A DNA stretch of 58,214 bases, from contig NZ_JAQITE010000012.1 of assembly GCF_028618595.1 (NCBI RefSeq), positions 1 through 58,214 on the forward strand, written 5' to 3'. This stretch comes from Bartonella sp. AU18XJBT. Its GTDB lineage: Bacteria > Pseudomonadota > Alphaproteobacteria > Rhizobiales > Rhizobiaceae. This document shows positions 19,919-29,903 of the stretch, in pieces; the first letter of the stretch is position 1, and every line of letters starts with the position of its first letter. Both the position numbers and the translations under genes were made by a program. The notes under the pieces were generated by a model. That model was not told the origin of the DNA. It worked only from the letters and a program-made list of their open reading frames with translations, and made no database searches.

Positions 19919-20689
19919 TTTTACTTCCCCTTCAACACTATTGTTCAATCTTACTTTCAAATGAGGGAGATTAAACAGGTTCTCTACAATGCTGATACAC
20001 TCAACCAAGCTCGTGGTGCAAACATCGCTCAAACAACAGCACGACACTCCTTCAAAGCGTATACCACTTCAACTTTCAACACATTCTCTCAAATATTTTT
20101 CTTGCTTTGCTCCAAAACCATCATTGCGGCTATACTAATTCACCAAAACGCTATAAACTTAAACCTTACGCAGCAATATCGAAAATTCTACATTTGCTCT
20201 GTCTATTTCGCCTTGCCGATTTGATCTTGTCCTATTTTATCACCAGCACGCCTTCCACAGAAAACAACAACGCTCTCACGAGAACTTTGGCCATAAAAAG
20301 ACCACTTGCTGACAAAAACCCGCAGCATATAAAGACTTAAGCCCATTAAAAATTTCAGCATTTTACCGATAGCAGCATTTTACCCTCCATAATTTATGGC
20401 TTTCTCTGCACCTAAACTTGCATACCTTCTGGCACCCCATAAGATGGCACCCTACAAAATTAGCGTGCACCCATCCAAAAAGGCACACCCTCCCCCATGC
20501 TCTTTCTGCACGCATGCAGTATCTCGCATAAGATACGAAAAGAATGCTCTTTCGAACAGATCAGCCATACAGCAATATTAAAAAAGACATCTTACAATAG
20601 CTAAACAGCCATCGATCTCCCTTTTTTAAATTATCATTCGCTTTTCTTTGCAATGAATGACTATATAAGATTTTTTGAACCTTTTCAAG
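19919..20689. other. intergenic, no gene supported
   Basis: Short open frames (19904-20224, 20396-20581) lack ribosome sites and have biased, Thr/His/Pro-rich translations that look accidental. Confidence 0.5.
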
Positions 20690-21130
20690 AGTTTCTTAGC
20701 CAATCAGTTCGATACGTCTTCAATCGCATATTCACGCGCTTGTTTTAAAGAAACATCTCTTAAGTGTACCCAAGCCTATTTCGCGCGTCCACCCATGAAT
20801 GGTATAATGATAAATCTCCCATGACATGTATAAAATCCTTTGAGCACTTTCCATCTTTACGCGTAATAAAAGAAGCAAGCCAGCACCATCACATATTTTG
20901 CTAGCCCCTCATGTTGCGATATCCTTGGCATTTGAATGCGGTTCAAAAAGCATGCCTTTCTTATACAGTTTCTCTCCACATGGATCCCCCCACTTGTAAG
21001 TGCAAAAGACATGATTTTGATTGATTCAACCTAGAACAAATTTGGAATGGAAAAATGCATCGGTATTCAGGGCTATAATTCAAGTTGAATAACGATAGAT
21101 TATCATTATAAATCAAAATATTATCCAATG
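20690..21130 (-). pseudogene. decayed integrase N-terminal fragment with leader
   Basis: Minus-strand copy. The segment for LKQAREYAIED is readable near 20720-20750, then LRDVSL-like at 20745-20765, and G-L-L-L-L-R-V-K-M-like near 20850-20890. The leader ends near 21100 in the AACGATAGATTATCATTATA block that also ends the 4590-5340 copy. Confidence 0.6.
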
Positions 21131-21399
21131 CATAATGCTTAACGCTCCCCACATTGATATTTTCAGAATTTTCACTGCATCTTCCTATAGATTATTTCAC
21201 TCCATAACACAGTTTGCTCTTAATATCGCAGCTTTACATGTGCTACTAGTATAAAAACAGAGAAAACCAATCATTTTATAATAAAGGTACAATTTTTGTT
21301 ACGAACTTTCCCTCATTTCCAATCTTCTAAATGCGGCTATTCTCTTTCATACTCATCACATTTCAAATCTATTCTATGTGGAATAAATTAAAATCACTT

Positions 21400-21740
21400 T
21401 CTCGCACATCACAAACAACGCCCTGATGTGTTGATAAAATACACTGAAAGAAAAATGCCTCTTATGAACCCTCTCAAATGCTAAGGGCTATAGTAAACAT
21501 TAGAAGAAATCGTACGATGACCGTGACTTGCTCTTTCATAAGTGTAAAGATGGCAGCATTCTATAGATTTTTATATTATTTCACGAAAGCTTTACCGTTA
21601 TATTATTCAAATTTACCTTTATACCATTTACGAGTATCATCATAAACTGTCTGCGTGTGCGTTGAGAGATATTTCTTTAAAACAAGTACATAAATATGCA
21701 ATAAAAATATATTAATATACAACATAAGTATATTTCGTTT
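21400..21740 (+). pseudogene. decayed integrase N-terminal fragment
   Basis: Plus strand, starting 270 bp beyond the minus-strand copy and pointing away from it. CTTGCTCTTTCATAAGTGTA (LLFHKCK) and GTTGAGAGATATTTCTTTAA (LRDISL) are the best-preserved pieces. An internal duplication of TTTATATTATTTCAC-like sequence interrupts it. Confidence 0.55.
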
Positions 21741-22277
21741 GGAACGTTCTATTCTTTTGTGCAAAAACATGTCCCATTAGAGCAGCATTAACCAATCTTG
21801 CTATAAGATGAACGATCAGAAAACATTTTTGTCTTCCTCCGCTCACCTTAAAGAACCAAGATCTTAACTCAATCGGCTCTGTACGCAGTCCGAATTTTTG
21901 TCAAATGATCTTCTCTTGACTTTCCACTCATGTGATTCACTTAAACGAAAACGCAACAAATAAACCTATGAATATTCATCACACACTAAAAAATACTTAA
22001 ACGTTCCAAGAAAACTTATGCCTTATATTACCGCTATAAATGACAGTGTTTTATAGCATCACAGGATAAAAAAGTTTTCTGCAACACAAAACCTACAAAA
22101 CCAATGAATATCCCCTTTAAAACTTTCTTTTTTAGGATTCACAGTGCTCTAATTCCTCAAGCCTTTATAAAAAAGAGCGATTTTAAGCTTGCTGAATGTA
22201 TTGTATCAGCATATATTACAGATTGTAACATATTGTTATTCATAAAATCACCTCAAAAAGAACAGAAAGAGGTTTTT
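21741..22277. other. intergenic repeat debris
   Basis: The stretch around 21940-22080 (AATATTCATCACACACTAAA, then TTTTATAGCATCACAGGATA) has a relative at 42690-42800, where the same blocks occur in the same order. Confidence 0.6.
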
Positions 22278-22376
22278 ATGGCTGATCTCGTAAAAGCCGC
22301 TATGCTTTATTCAACCTTGATTATCACCATCAATGCTTTTGTTGTTATTTTAGTTCTCGTAATAGAAATATACTAA
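22278..22376 (+). CDS. possible 32-residue single-span membrane protein
   Basis: The ATG at 22278 has AAAGAGG seven bases upstream, one of the better ribosome sites in this region. The product begins MADLVKAAMLYSTLIITI and continues as one hydrophobic helix to its acidic end (VIEIY). No family recognised; too short to exclude chance. Confidence 0.4.
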   Translation: MADLVKAAMLYSTLIITINAFVVILVLVIEIY

Positions 22377-22699
22377 GCATACTCTTGTGGCTTTTTGTAA
22401 TCTACGCAAATGAGCATCTTAATTTCACATAAGATCAAAGAAAAATTTTAATTCTACAGATAAATCACACACCCAATTTCAAACATCTCTTGCGACTATT
22501 TGAGTGTTAACTCTGCTTTTTATATGCATTTTGAACCATCAGTGTCCGCCTTTTCACGCTTCCTTCAATCTCAACTTCATTCCCACCTTAAAAACTAAAT
22601 TTTCTACCAAATCCAATCTGTAAATAATTTGTCTCCTTATTGAGTAAGTCCTCTTGCTTCCCCCCTTCAGTGTATATCACAATTTTAAAGGATAATATT

Positions 22700-23000
22700 T
22701 CATGAAGCTTATGATAAATCTATTGAACACCATCTTTACCCTTATGAGAAAATAAACCAGCATCATCACACATTTTTCCAGCCCCAAATGTTATAACAAC
22801 CTTTAGCACTTGAGATCGTTCATAAGAGGCATTTTTACTTCTTTCTTCAACAGTTTTTACCACACGGCTCTCCGTGCTTGTAACGTGCAAGCAGATGGTT
22901 TTAATTGATTCAACCTAGAACAGATTTTGACGAGATCATCGTTCAACAAAAAATAATTAATTTATTTTTATAAATCAAAGTGTTATTAAAAAAACATTCA
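22700..23000 (-). pseudogene. decayed integrase leader and extreme N-terminus
   Basis: Only the 5' part is left: minus-strand LLVYFLIR-like codons near 22760, then the leader with TGTAACGTGCAAGCAG (reverse of the CTTGCACGTTACA block) near 22880. It ends near 22985 in the usual TTTATAAATCAAAGTGTTAT-like edge. Confidence 0.55.
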
Positions 23001-23538
23001 TCACACACTCGAAAACAAAAAGCATCTCATATGCAAAGTTTTACATAAGCTCCACTGCTCAAAATGATAATATTACGGCACAATTAAGATAAAACATAAC
23101 AAGGGAAAATCTTGCAAACTCAGAAAAGAGAGGGGAAAAATGAAAAGGTGTGGAGAGCGCTTACCTCCTCACACATCCAGCAAAACCGTCCTAGCAAAAC
23201 TGCCTCACATCTTAACTAATGCTATAATATTCTCAAATCAAAATCAATTTTTTAAAAATAGTTTGAGAAAAATATTTGAGTATAAAACGATAATAATTCC
23301 ATTTAGAATGTTTTTTTCTTTATTAAAACAGAAAAAAGTAATTTCCAAACAAATATTTCCTCTCAATTTTTCCGAAATTAGCCACAATGCTTAAAGCCGG
23401 TCTTAGTGTGATGAAACATTTATTTATGATAAAGGCAGAAAAACACCCCAAAGGTAGATTTAATCTCATGTTTTAAATACATGCAACCAAAACATTAAAC
23501 AATCAGCGCATAATTTGAAAAATTAGCAATAATACGTA
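23001..23538. other. intergenic, one doubtful reading frame
   Basis: A frame at 23140-23394 has a good ribosome site (GAGAGGGG) but its 84-residue product is Lys/Phe/Ile-rich with no recognisable feature, so I did not call it. Confidence 0.4.
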
Positions 23539-23679
23539 GCAACTCATTCGGATGCAATACTATCACAATTGAAAGCACTTTTTGGCTAGACAAATGACAG
23601 TATAGCATCCGTTTACACAAAGAGTACAGATCGTAAACGGCTAATTCTTGAAGCCATCAAAAGACTCTCTAAAAGTTAG
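23539..23679 (+). pseudogene. C-terminal relic of a second tyrosine recombinase
   Basis: The plus frame reads ATHSDAILSQLKALFG, a TAG at 23587 where Trp would fit, then TNDSIASVYTKSTDRKRL and EAIKRLSKS before a stop. The block V-Y-T-K-x-x-D-R-K-R-L with an upstream G-x-x-x-x-S-I/M is the C-terminal end of many phage-type integrases, with Tyr as the nucleophile. It differs from the P4-type relics elsewhere in this window, so two kinds of integrating element have been here. Confidence 0.5.
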
Positions 23680-23683
23680 AGAG
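23665..23683 (-). terminator. possible terminator of the eexN-like operon
   Basis: Perfect 8-bp stem CTCTCTAA/TTAGAGAG with a 3-base loop, 45 bp after the last stop on the minus strand, followed there by TCTTTT. Confidence 0.4.
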
Positions 23684-23727
23684 ATCCTAAAAAGCGTAAT
23701 AGAATCAATTTATTGAATTGTATGTTT

Positions 23728-23946
23728 TTAATTAATGCCAAACATAAGTTCCATATACGCTTGTCTGGCATGTTGACAATTTTTAGATTTTTCCATAGAG
23801 GATGGATCCAGCTTTTCACATTTTTTTACCCACTCTTCGAGTAATTTTTTATCTTTCTTGAATTCCGCTGCGCTGTAAGTTTTTTCGCAACCAGAAACGC
23901 CAAGTCCAGTACAAACCAGCAATACTGCGATAATAACTTTATTCAT
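23728..23946 (-). CDS. EexN-family lipoprotein (entry-exclusion-like)
   Basis: 72 residues: a lipoprotein signal peptide with lipobox VSGC (Cys20), then CEKTYSAAEFKKDKKLLEEW and a second Cys in the WVKKCEKL segment. The C-E-K-T-Y-S-x-x-E-F-x-K-D-x-x-L-x-x-W core is the hallmark of EexN proteins, which sit in the membrane of conjugation-competent cells and block uptake of the same element. The stop of the upstream paralogue is 3 bases from this ATG, so the two are co-transcribed. No conjugation machinery is in the window, so the present role is open. Paralogue of the next two entries. Confidence 0.8.
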   Translation of the reverse strand: MNKVIIAVLLVCTGLGVSGCEKTYSAAEFKKDKKLLEEWVKKCEKLDPSSMEKSKNCQHARQAYMELMFGIN

Positions 23947-23949
23947 GAT

Positions 23950-24219
23950 TTAATTCCCTTCCTTTTTATCTTCAGTTTTTTTCTCGTCATCATGTACAAA
24001 GCTCGCACCAGGCCAATCTCGGGCATGAACTTCACGATACGCTTTATCTGCGTTTTTACAATTTTGAGAATCTAAATTCCCTGATATCATACATTTCATT
24101 GCCCATTGCTCGAGCAATTTAGGATCTTTCTTAAACTCTGCTACGCTATAGGTTTTTTCGCAACCAGCAAGGATAAGTCCAGTACAAACCAGCAATGCTG
24201 TGATAATGACTTTATTCAT
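23950..24219 (-). CDS. EexN-family lipoprotein, longer paralogue
   Basis: 89 residues, lipobox LAGC (Cys20), core CEKTYSVAEFKKDPKLLEQW, second Cys at KCMIS, a third near NCKNADKAYRE. It differs from its neighbour by a charged C-terminal extension (DDEKKTEDKKEG). Ribosome site GGGGAA lies before the ATG. First gene of the two-gene unit. Confidence 0.8.
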   Translation of the reverse strand: MNKVIITALLVCTGLILAGCEKTYSVAEFKKDPKLLEQWAMKCMISGNLDSQNCKNADKAYREVHARDWPGASFVHDDEKKTEDKKEGN

Positions 24220-24398
24220 AAATAAATTCCCCTTTTTTCAAATTTACAAAGTTTAGGACACAATTTAGGGTCCCATTAAATTTGTACATTCAGTTCATTG
24301 TGTATTTTCAAAAATTTTAACATCGACTTCTGTACGCATTTTTTCCAACCTATGATGATAAATCGCGTACAAAGAAAAACACCGCTATCAATATATTT

Positions 24399-24687
24399 TT
24401 ATGATTTAATCCTGCTTTTTTCAGTTTCATTCCCCTTTTTGCCACTTTCACGAAGTTCCTTTGCAAAATTTCTATAATGCTCTTGAAAAAGTTCCATATC
24501 GGCTTGCATGACATTTTGACAATTCTTGGTTGCAAAAGCAGAGATCCCCATTTTATCGCATTTCTTTCCCCATTCTTGCATCAATTTTTTATCTTTCTTA
24601 AATTCCTCAACACTGTAGTTTTTTTCGTGAACCAACAGTAACAAGCCCCGTGCAAAGCAACAGCACTGTTATAATGATCTTGTTCAT
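24399..24687 (-). pseudogene. frameshifted third eexN copy without its lipobox cysteine
   Basis: From the ATG at 24687 the frame reads MNKIIITVLLLCTGLVTVG, the same signal peptide as the two downstream copies, but then runs into SRKKLQC and a stop. After one extra base near 24628 the EKNYSVEEFKKDKKLMQEW core continues in the next frame to 24399. The lipobox Cys codon is lost at the same place. The rest of the domain is intact, so the break is recent. Confidence 0.75.
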
Positions 24688-24836
24688 GATTTAACCCCTC
24701 TCTTTGTTTTATTTTTATTAACAATATCTTTGAGTTCACATCCCCTCCCATATTGTGACTTTGCATCTAACTTTCCTTTGCAAATACGCACACTTTCAAT
24801 GCAAACAAGTTAAATCATGAGAACTGATTTCATTTA

Positions 24837-25031
24837 TCAGACTTGCATTTGTAACATTATCTGCACAGCGGCTCTTTCTATTTGAAGTATTTGAATTTCA
24901 GCAGTAATTTTGATATCTTGGCATTTTTCAAAAACCACTTCATCATGCGAAGTCGCACAAAATTTTATCAAAAATTCGTAATGCCTATATCCATTGCAAA
25001 TTCCCTGCAAACGAAAGAATACACCTTTTAA
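24837..25031 (-). pseudogene. short open remnant, possibly the 3' end of a VirB5/TrwJ-like gene
   Basis: An open minus-strand stretch of 64 codons without a good start. It reads YEFLIKFCATSHDEVVFEKC followed by DIKITAEIQILQIERAAVQI and a stop. Helical C-termini with a I-Q-x-L-Q-x-E pattern occur in VirB5-type pilus proteins, whose genes often neighbour eex genes in IncW/IncN-like systems. Position just upstream of three eexN copies fits, but the match is weak. Confidence 0.25.
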
Positions 25032-25752
25032 TCAACTGATTGCGCTCTTATCATTTCTTAAACCACCGGAAAAGAAAGAAACCTTTAAGTCCCCCTGCAC
25101 TTTTTAAAAGCCAATAGAAATGCTGAAAAAGCGATCTTATACGTTCCAATTGAAGAAAAAAAGCTGATTTCCTTGCGTACCATTACGACTGGCATTAACT
25201 ATTTAAGACTATAAAATCATGTAAATGTAAGAAATACTGTCTATAATATGCTCAATGACTTCTTTTATTTATTATGAATAACTTATAGCGCGCCAATATC
25301 AGTAAATTTTACTTATTTTTACCCCCCTTTATAAACATGAATACAATTTAATTAAATAAATCGCTGCATAACAGAAAAAAATAGTCAATGCTACTCTTAA
25401 TTCCATTATTTACGCATGTATTAATTAAAATAAACAAAAAATAACCTGACGTTTAAAATCATTATCAAGAAAATTTTTATGGAAGAATAAACTTATCTAT
25501 TCATCTAGCGGATAAGATCACAAGAAGTATGATGATTATCACATTTATAGGAAAAAGTTTGAAACGGAGAATTTTTCGCAAACTCATAGCTCTTTCATGA
25601 AATGATATAGAACCTTATGAAAAACAATTTAAATGAAGCAGACCTCGTGAAAAAAGAAGGGCGCTTGTATTATTAAATTCGTATAAAAACAATCGATATC
25701 ATCTCTAGAAAAAGCACTCAAACCAACAAAAACTTATTATCGTATATCATTT
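25032..25752. other. intergenic, no gene supported
   Basis: AT-rich; only short frames on both strands. A 32-codon minus-strand frame near 25190-25090 is hydrophobic but has no support. Confidence 0.5.
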
Positions 25753-25983
25753 TTACACTTTTCCGTATTTTTGTGAAAGCAATTCGCGCACCTCATCGGC
25801 TATTTTAGTTCCACGACTTGCACAACTTACCTTAATCAATCGATGCAAACTTTCTGGTATATCAATCGTGAGGCGCTTCATACCTCCACTCATGCTCCCT
25901 TTGGGACTTCCTACCCATGCATCCGCCGTTAAAGGAATTGATTTATTCGTTGGTTTCGTGCCGATTTTAATTTTTTTATTCAT
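25753..25983 (-). CDS. ribbon-helix-helix DNA-binding partner of ParA (ParG-like)
   Basis: 76 residues from the ATG at 25983. This shares its A with the TGA of the upstream ATPase gene (TGATG), and AGGAG lies seven bases before it. The N-terminal half is basic and probably disordered (KKIKIGTKPTNKSIPLTADA). The C-terminal half MKRLTIDIPESLHRLIKVSC is the beta strand and first helix of a ribbon-helix-helix fold, followed by R-G-T-K-I-A-D-E-V-R-E-L-L. This is the layout of ParG-type centromere-binding proteins: mobile tail plus dimeric RHH domain. Translational coupling to ParA supports a partition pair. Confidence 0.8.
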   Translation of the reverse strand: MNKKIKIGTKPTNKSIPLTADAWVGSPKGSMSGGMKRLTIDIPESLHRLIKVSCASRGTKIADEVRELLSQKYGKV

Positions 25984-26609
25984 CACGCTAACTCCTTGAT
26001 TTCTGCTGCAATAGCTTCAATCTCTGCTGTTGCTGGTCCTTGCTTATCAACTTCATAAACCGCCTTCCCTTGTGCTGCTGCTTCTGCAAAAATCACGCGC
26101 TGCGCAACGCTAGAAGAAAGAACATGCACGGAGTATATGCCAAGAGCTTCGTTCACATCACGCCCTATCGCTGTATTGACTATTTTACGATTAATAACAA
26201 AAGCAGATTTAAGATCTTCTTTATAAACACGCGCTTCGTCAATCAGCTTTACAATTCCATCGGCTGCCCAAATATCATAGGGACTAGGCAAAACAGGTAT
26301 AAGCACCAAATCCGAAGCCATAAGAGCACTACGAGCAAGATCAGTCACACGCGGAGGACCATCGATAATAATATGATCATAACCATGACCAATCTGTGTA
26401 ATCTCTTTGTGAACCGTTGCACGCGGTAAACCAATAACCGAAAACAAAGGTTCATCTTCACGCGCAGCAGCCCAATCCAATGCGCTACCCTGTGGATCAA
26501 CATCAATAAGCAATACCCGTGCACCAGTACGCGCAAAACTGGCCGCAAGATTAACACTCAACGTAGTTTTTCCTACGCCTCCCTTTTGATTCAAAAGTCC
26601 AATGATCAT
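25983..26609 (-). CDS. parA: ParA-family partition ATPase
   Basis: 208 residues, the short ParA type without an N-terminal HTH. Deviant Walker A KGGVGKTT at residues 9-16, Walker A' region VLLIDVDPQGSALDW, and DHIIIDGPPR for Walker B are all present, as is the PSPYDIWAADGIV block. Such ATPases use a cognate centromere-binding protein, here the downstream RHH gene, to segregate low-copy replicons or integrated elements. Good ribosome site GAAAGGCG. No replication gene is seen nearby, so this is an orphan module, perhaps left from an integrated plasmid or conjugative element along with the eexN genes. Confidence 0.92.
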   Translation of the reverse strand: MIIGLLNQKGGVGKTTLSVNLAASFARTGARVLLIDVDPQGSALDWAAAREDEPLFSVIGLPRATVHKEITQIGHGYDHIIIDGPPRVTDLARSALMASDLVLIPVLPSPYDIWAADGIVKLIDEARVYKEDLKSAFVINRKIVNTAIGRDVNEALGIYSVHVLSSSVAQRVIFAEAAAQGKAVYEVDKQGPATAEIEAIAAEIKELA

Positions 26610-26629
26610 TTATTACGCCTTTCAGCATT

Positions 26630-26643
26630 ATCGTTTTTACGAT
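26630..26643. promoter_or_regulatory. palindrome upstream of parA, candidate operator
   Basis: ATCGT-TTTT-ACGAT inverted repeat 20 bases before the parA start. RHH partners of ParA usually bind repeats in this position and repress the operon; here only one short palindrome is seen. Confidence 0.35.
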
Positions 26644-26869
26644 TATACAGAAAGCAACAAAAGAAGCAAGCATCCAATACGTGCAAAATAATCATTTCTC
26701 CTATTTTTAGGATAAAAACGACAGCCCACAATTTTGTCTTTATAATATTCTTTTAGCACGAGCAAAAACATTATGGAGATGATGTTCTTGAGAATAATAA
26801 AAATAAATTTAAACAAGAGACACCCTCTTCTTCCCCTACCCAAAAACAAAGATTCTTAAATCCATGTCG

Positions 26870-26999
26870 ATCTGTAAACAATGCTCTGAAAATGATCCAG
26901 CTTCTTATCTCGCACCTACCTTTTGAGCTTCTCCCTTCATGCAGTTCACTTAATGCAACTCTACAAATAAGCTCCACTCTGAATATACAACAAACTATG
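26870..26999 (+). repeat. degenerate intergenic repeat preceding an integrase relic
   Basis: GATCTGTAAACAATGCTCTG followed by a CTTCTCCCTTCATGC-like and a CAACTCTACA block. Related, in the same order, to 27990-28110 and 33590-33690. At 26870, 27990 and 33590 it lies just upstream of an integrase leader, so it belongs to the same ancestral element. Confidence 0.6.
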
Positions 27000-27350
27000 A
27001 GAAGCATTCATTGTTTTGCATGTTGAATGAGAGAGCTGAAATCAGGAAGATTCTCTCATTTCATGCCCTCTGTATTAAATCAATCAAAATCATGTCTCTT
27101 GTACGCTACAAGCGGGGATGGTGTATGGATAAAAACTGTACAAGAAAATATAAAATGCTTCTTATGAATTGTCTCAAGAACCAAAGAATGTAGTAACATT
27201 GGAGGTAGACAAATATAACAATGGTGCCTGCTTACTTCTTCATAAGCGTAAAGAAGCTGGTGACCGATGAATTTTATACTCTTATACGCTCAACAGGGTA
27301 AAATGGGCTTAAGAGAAATAAGAATACCTCTAGCAAGCATGTGAACAAGC
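27000..27350 (+). pseudogene. decayed integrase leader and N-terminus
   Basis: The leader TTCATTGTTTTGCATGTTGA ... TCATGTCTCTTGTACGCTAC is well preserved, then CTTACTTCTTCATAAGCGTA (LLLHKRK) at 27226-27250. The rest is deleted or scrambled after about 27330. Confidence 0.65.
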
Positions 27351-27609
27351 AACACTATGGAATGTCTATACTTGGTAAACTCAATAGATTATCCATAAAG
27401 ACCAAACAGCCGTCTTACATAAGATCGAATAACGAACATATGGCAAAGTGAGATATTTTGCATCTTACAGCTCATTTTCTCCAAATAGATCTTCTCGACA
27501 AAAAGAATATTTTTGTTAAGATGACATTGAAAAACTTACCTTCATTATGTTCTTTTATATACCAGACCAGAGGGTATCATGAAGATCGTGCAATTGAGAA
27601 TAAATAAAA

Positions 27610-27939
27610 ATGAATTTACAACAAATTGAACCTGATATTTTTATCAGTGCCCAAATTAGCATAGAAAATATCAAAACATTGGCACAAGCTGGTTTTAAAA
27701 CAGTTATCTGTAACCGCCCCGATCATGAAGAGCTTCATCAACCTGACTTTTCTAGCATTAAAACGGTCGCAAATGAATATGGCATAAAAGCCTATCACAT
27801 TCCCATTTCTCCTCCAACTATAGAACAGTCAGCTGTTGAAGCTATGCAAACAATTTTAAAAACCGCCTCTCTGCCTCTTCTCGCCTATTGCCATCACGGA
27901 GCACGCTCGCTGCATCTTTATCGTTTAGCACGTCTTTAA
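27610..27939 (+). CDS. DUF442/TIGR01244-type phosphatase-like protein
   Basis: 109 residues. NLQQIEPDIFISAQISIENI opens the fold, with FKTVICNRPDHEE as the typical second strand and turn, YHIPISPPTI, and the catalytic-type loop AYCHHGARS near the C-terminus (C-x-x-G-x-R; many relatives have CRTGTRS). Members resemble dual-specificity phosphatases or sulfurtransferase-like domains, and in other alphaproteobacteria are often fused to or next to beta-lactamase-fold hydrolases of sulfide metabolism. Here it stands alone; the function is uncertain. Length is normal. The replacement of Arg-Thr by His-His in the loop is a noteworthy deviation. Confidence 0.8.
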   Translation: MNLQQIEPDIFISAQISIENIKTLAQAGFKTVICNRPDHEELHQPDFSSIKTVANEYGIKAYHIPISPPTIEQSAVEAMQTILKTASLPLLAYCHHGARSLHLYRLARL

Positions 27940-28359
27940 ACACAGGTTTCATATACTTCCTCCTCGCCTTAAAAGATAAAAACTCTTAAATACACATCGA
28001 TCTGTAAAAAATAATCTGTCAATAATCTTTGTCTTGCGCTTTCCACTCAGGCTTCCCACTTCATAAAACTCTACACGCAAGCTTTACTCCTCAATATACA
28101 ACAAACATGCACACCGGAAGCCATAAAAATGCATGAAAATTCATATGATGATCAAGGAAAATTATTTTCACCTCACCTTTTATCACTGCTCCACCTCCTT
28201 TTTCTTAATCCTCTACCAACACGAGCTCATCCGTACGCCACAAACACCTAAAACGACAGTAAAACCACTACCCCCCATATTCCGGATAAAAGGCATGCAG
28301 AGTATTTTATAAAAAAGCCGTAAGCCATCATCTATGGTTAATTATAAGATATTGATTTA

Positions 28360-29520
28360 TAGTAATTAATTATTTTGCACGTTGAATGAGAAACCCTAAT
28401 ACCGTAAGATTCTCCCATTTTTAATCTATTTATAGTGAATCAATCAAAAGCGTGTTTTTTGCATGTCACAAGCAGGAAGAGTTCGTGTGAAGTAAAACGA
28501 GTTAAGAAAAATCTCTCTCATAAACGCTCTCAAATAGCCAAGGCTGTACAACACTGAAGGCTTGTCAATATAACTGATGATACCGGATTGCTCTTTTATT
28601 AGGCATAAAGATGATAGCGCTCAACGGAGCTTGCAAGATACCATTCATGAGTGCCATCATGAAAATGGATATAGGAAGCGTTGAAAGATATTTCTTTAAA
28701 ACAAACGCGTAAATTAGCAAAACAAATATATTCCAGCATTTTATTTTACCTGTGGGGTGTGATTATCCTATTCAAAGAACAACAAAAGCCTGAAACTGTT
28801 ATTTTCATGATTTAAGAGATATTACTCTGGAACCTTTTGAATGTGAAAAAACCGAATTTTAAAAAGACAATCATCTGGACTGATTTCCCCCTTTATAACT
28901 TCATATTTTTCCCCAATAAAGCTGTAAATTGATTTCAGAGATTATCCAAATGAATATAGGCAATATAGGGGGCTCTCCTCATCTGGCATACAAAAGCTGT
29001 AACAGCAGAGAGAGTATTAAAGCGCCTTAATCTTTATCTCAAACATATTGCTCGCGTTGAGGATCGCTAAAGCAAAAGCTTTATGAGAAAAACAATGCCA
29101 TAAAGTTACAAAGAGACCAAACATAGATTGGAAAGATGTTCCAACTTTTATCCAATACTTCTATCAAAGAACAACAAAACATTATTAGCTTTGCGTTTTC
29201 ATATCCTTAAAAACTGCCTGCCCGCTGCATTATAGGTGTTATATTTGTGAAGAAAAAAGGAGATATATGGACAGTTCTTAACTTGAGAATCTGAAAGATT
29301 TACGTGATACAATAACAAAATTGTACTTATCAATCAAAAGCATGAGAAATTTTGAAACAAGTACACCTGCTTTCTCGCAATGATTTCTTTTTATCTGCAA
29401 TCGATCGCAGCCTCCTTAATGTGAAGGACCTCTCACAATATACGAGAAAAACGAGACTGAAAGCATTTTCAAGCAGCTTTATTCTCGTTTACGTTATTGG
29501 TTAGCACAAAACAGCTGTTG
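28360..29520 (+). pseudogene. decayed P4-type integrase retaining N- and C-terminal parts
   Basis: Leader and N-terminus 28370-28740 (LLFY/LGIKM-like, LKISL-like). Then a middle part at 28920-29110 with AVTAERVLKRLNLYLKHIA, and a DWKDVPTF-like stretch near 29124. The catalytic domain is traceable to SRLRYWLAQNSC at 29485-29515. Many stops and at least two deletions. It covers more of the gene than all other copies except the one at 34-35 kb. Confidence 0.65.
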
Positions 29521-29903
29521 ACCACCGCTCTACTTCACAAAACTCAACAAACAAACCTTTTTTAAAAATATTTATCATATGATACAAAATATCACAGGCG
29601 TAAGGTTTTATATAAATTCAATATCATCATAAAAGACGATCCGATATAATAAAACAAATTAGAAAAAAAACCATAAGTTTTTGAAATAAAAAAGTCATCG
29701 ATTAAATTTTATCAAACTATAAGCTTAAAATCGCAAGAAATTTTAAAAACAGTCTTTCTCCCTCTTCACGTCTATTATTGCCAAATAGGCTGGGGCTTAT
29801 TCTTTAATGCATCTTTTATGATGGTTTTTAACGGATCAGAAAGAAACAAGCAGTAAACTTTTGAATGACAACAAAAGCCATAAAATGAATTTTGAAAAAG
29901 ATA
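29521..29903. other. intergenic, no gene seen
   Basis: AT-rich with poly-A/T runs; no repeat or stem stands out. Confidence 0.5.

Noticed and set aside
19919-20047. 43-residue N-terminal extension of the coiled-coil protein
   Set aside because: Cys-rich and unlike the rest; the internal ATG at 19918 has a strong ribosome site.
23140-23394. 84-codon frame with a good ribosome site
   Set aside because: No conservation signal, composition close to random AT-rich DNA; left as doubtful.
23609-23640. Inverted repeat CCGTTTAC/GTAAACGG as a regulatory site
   Set aside because: It falls inside the recombinase relic codons and is better explained as coding remnant.
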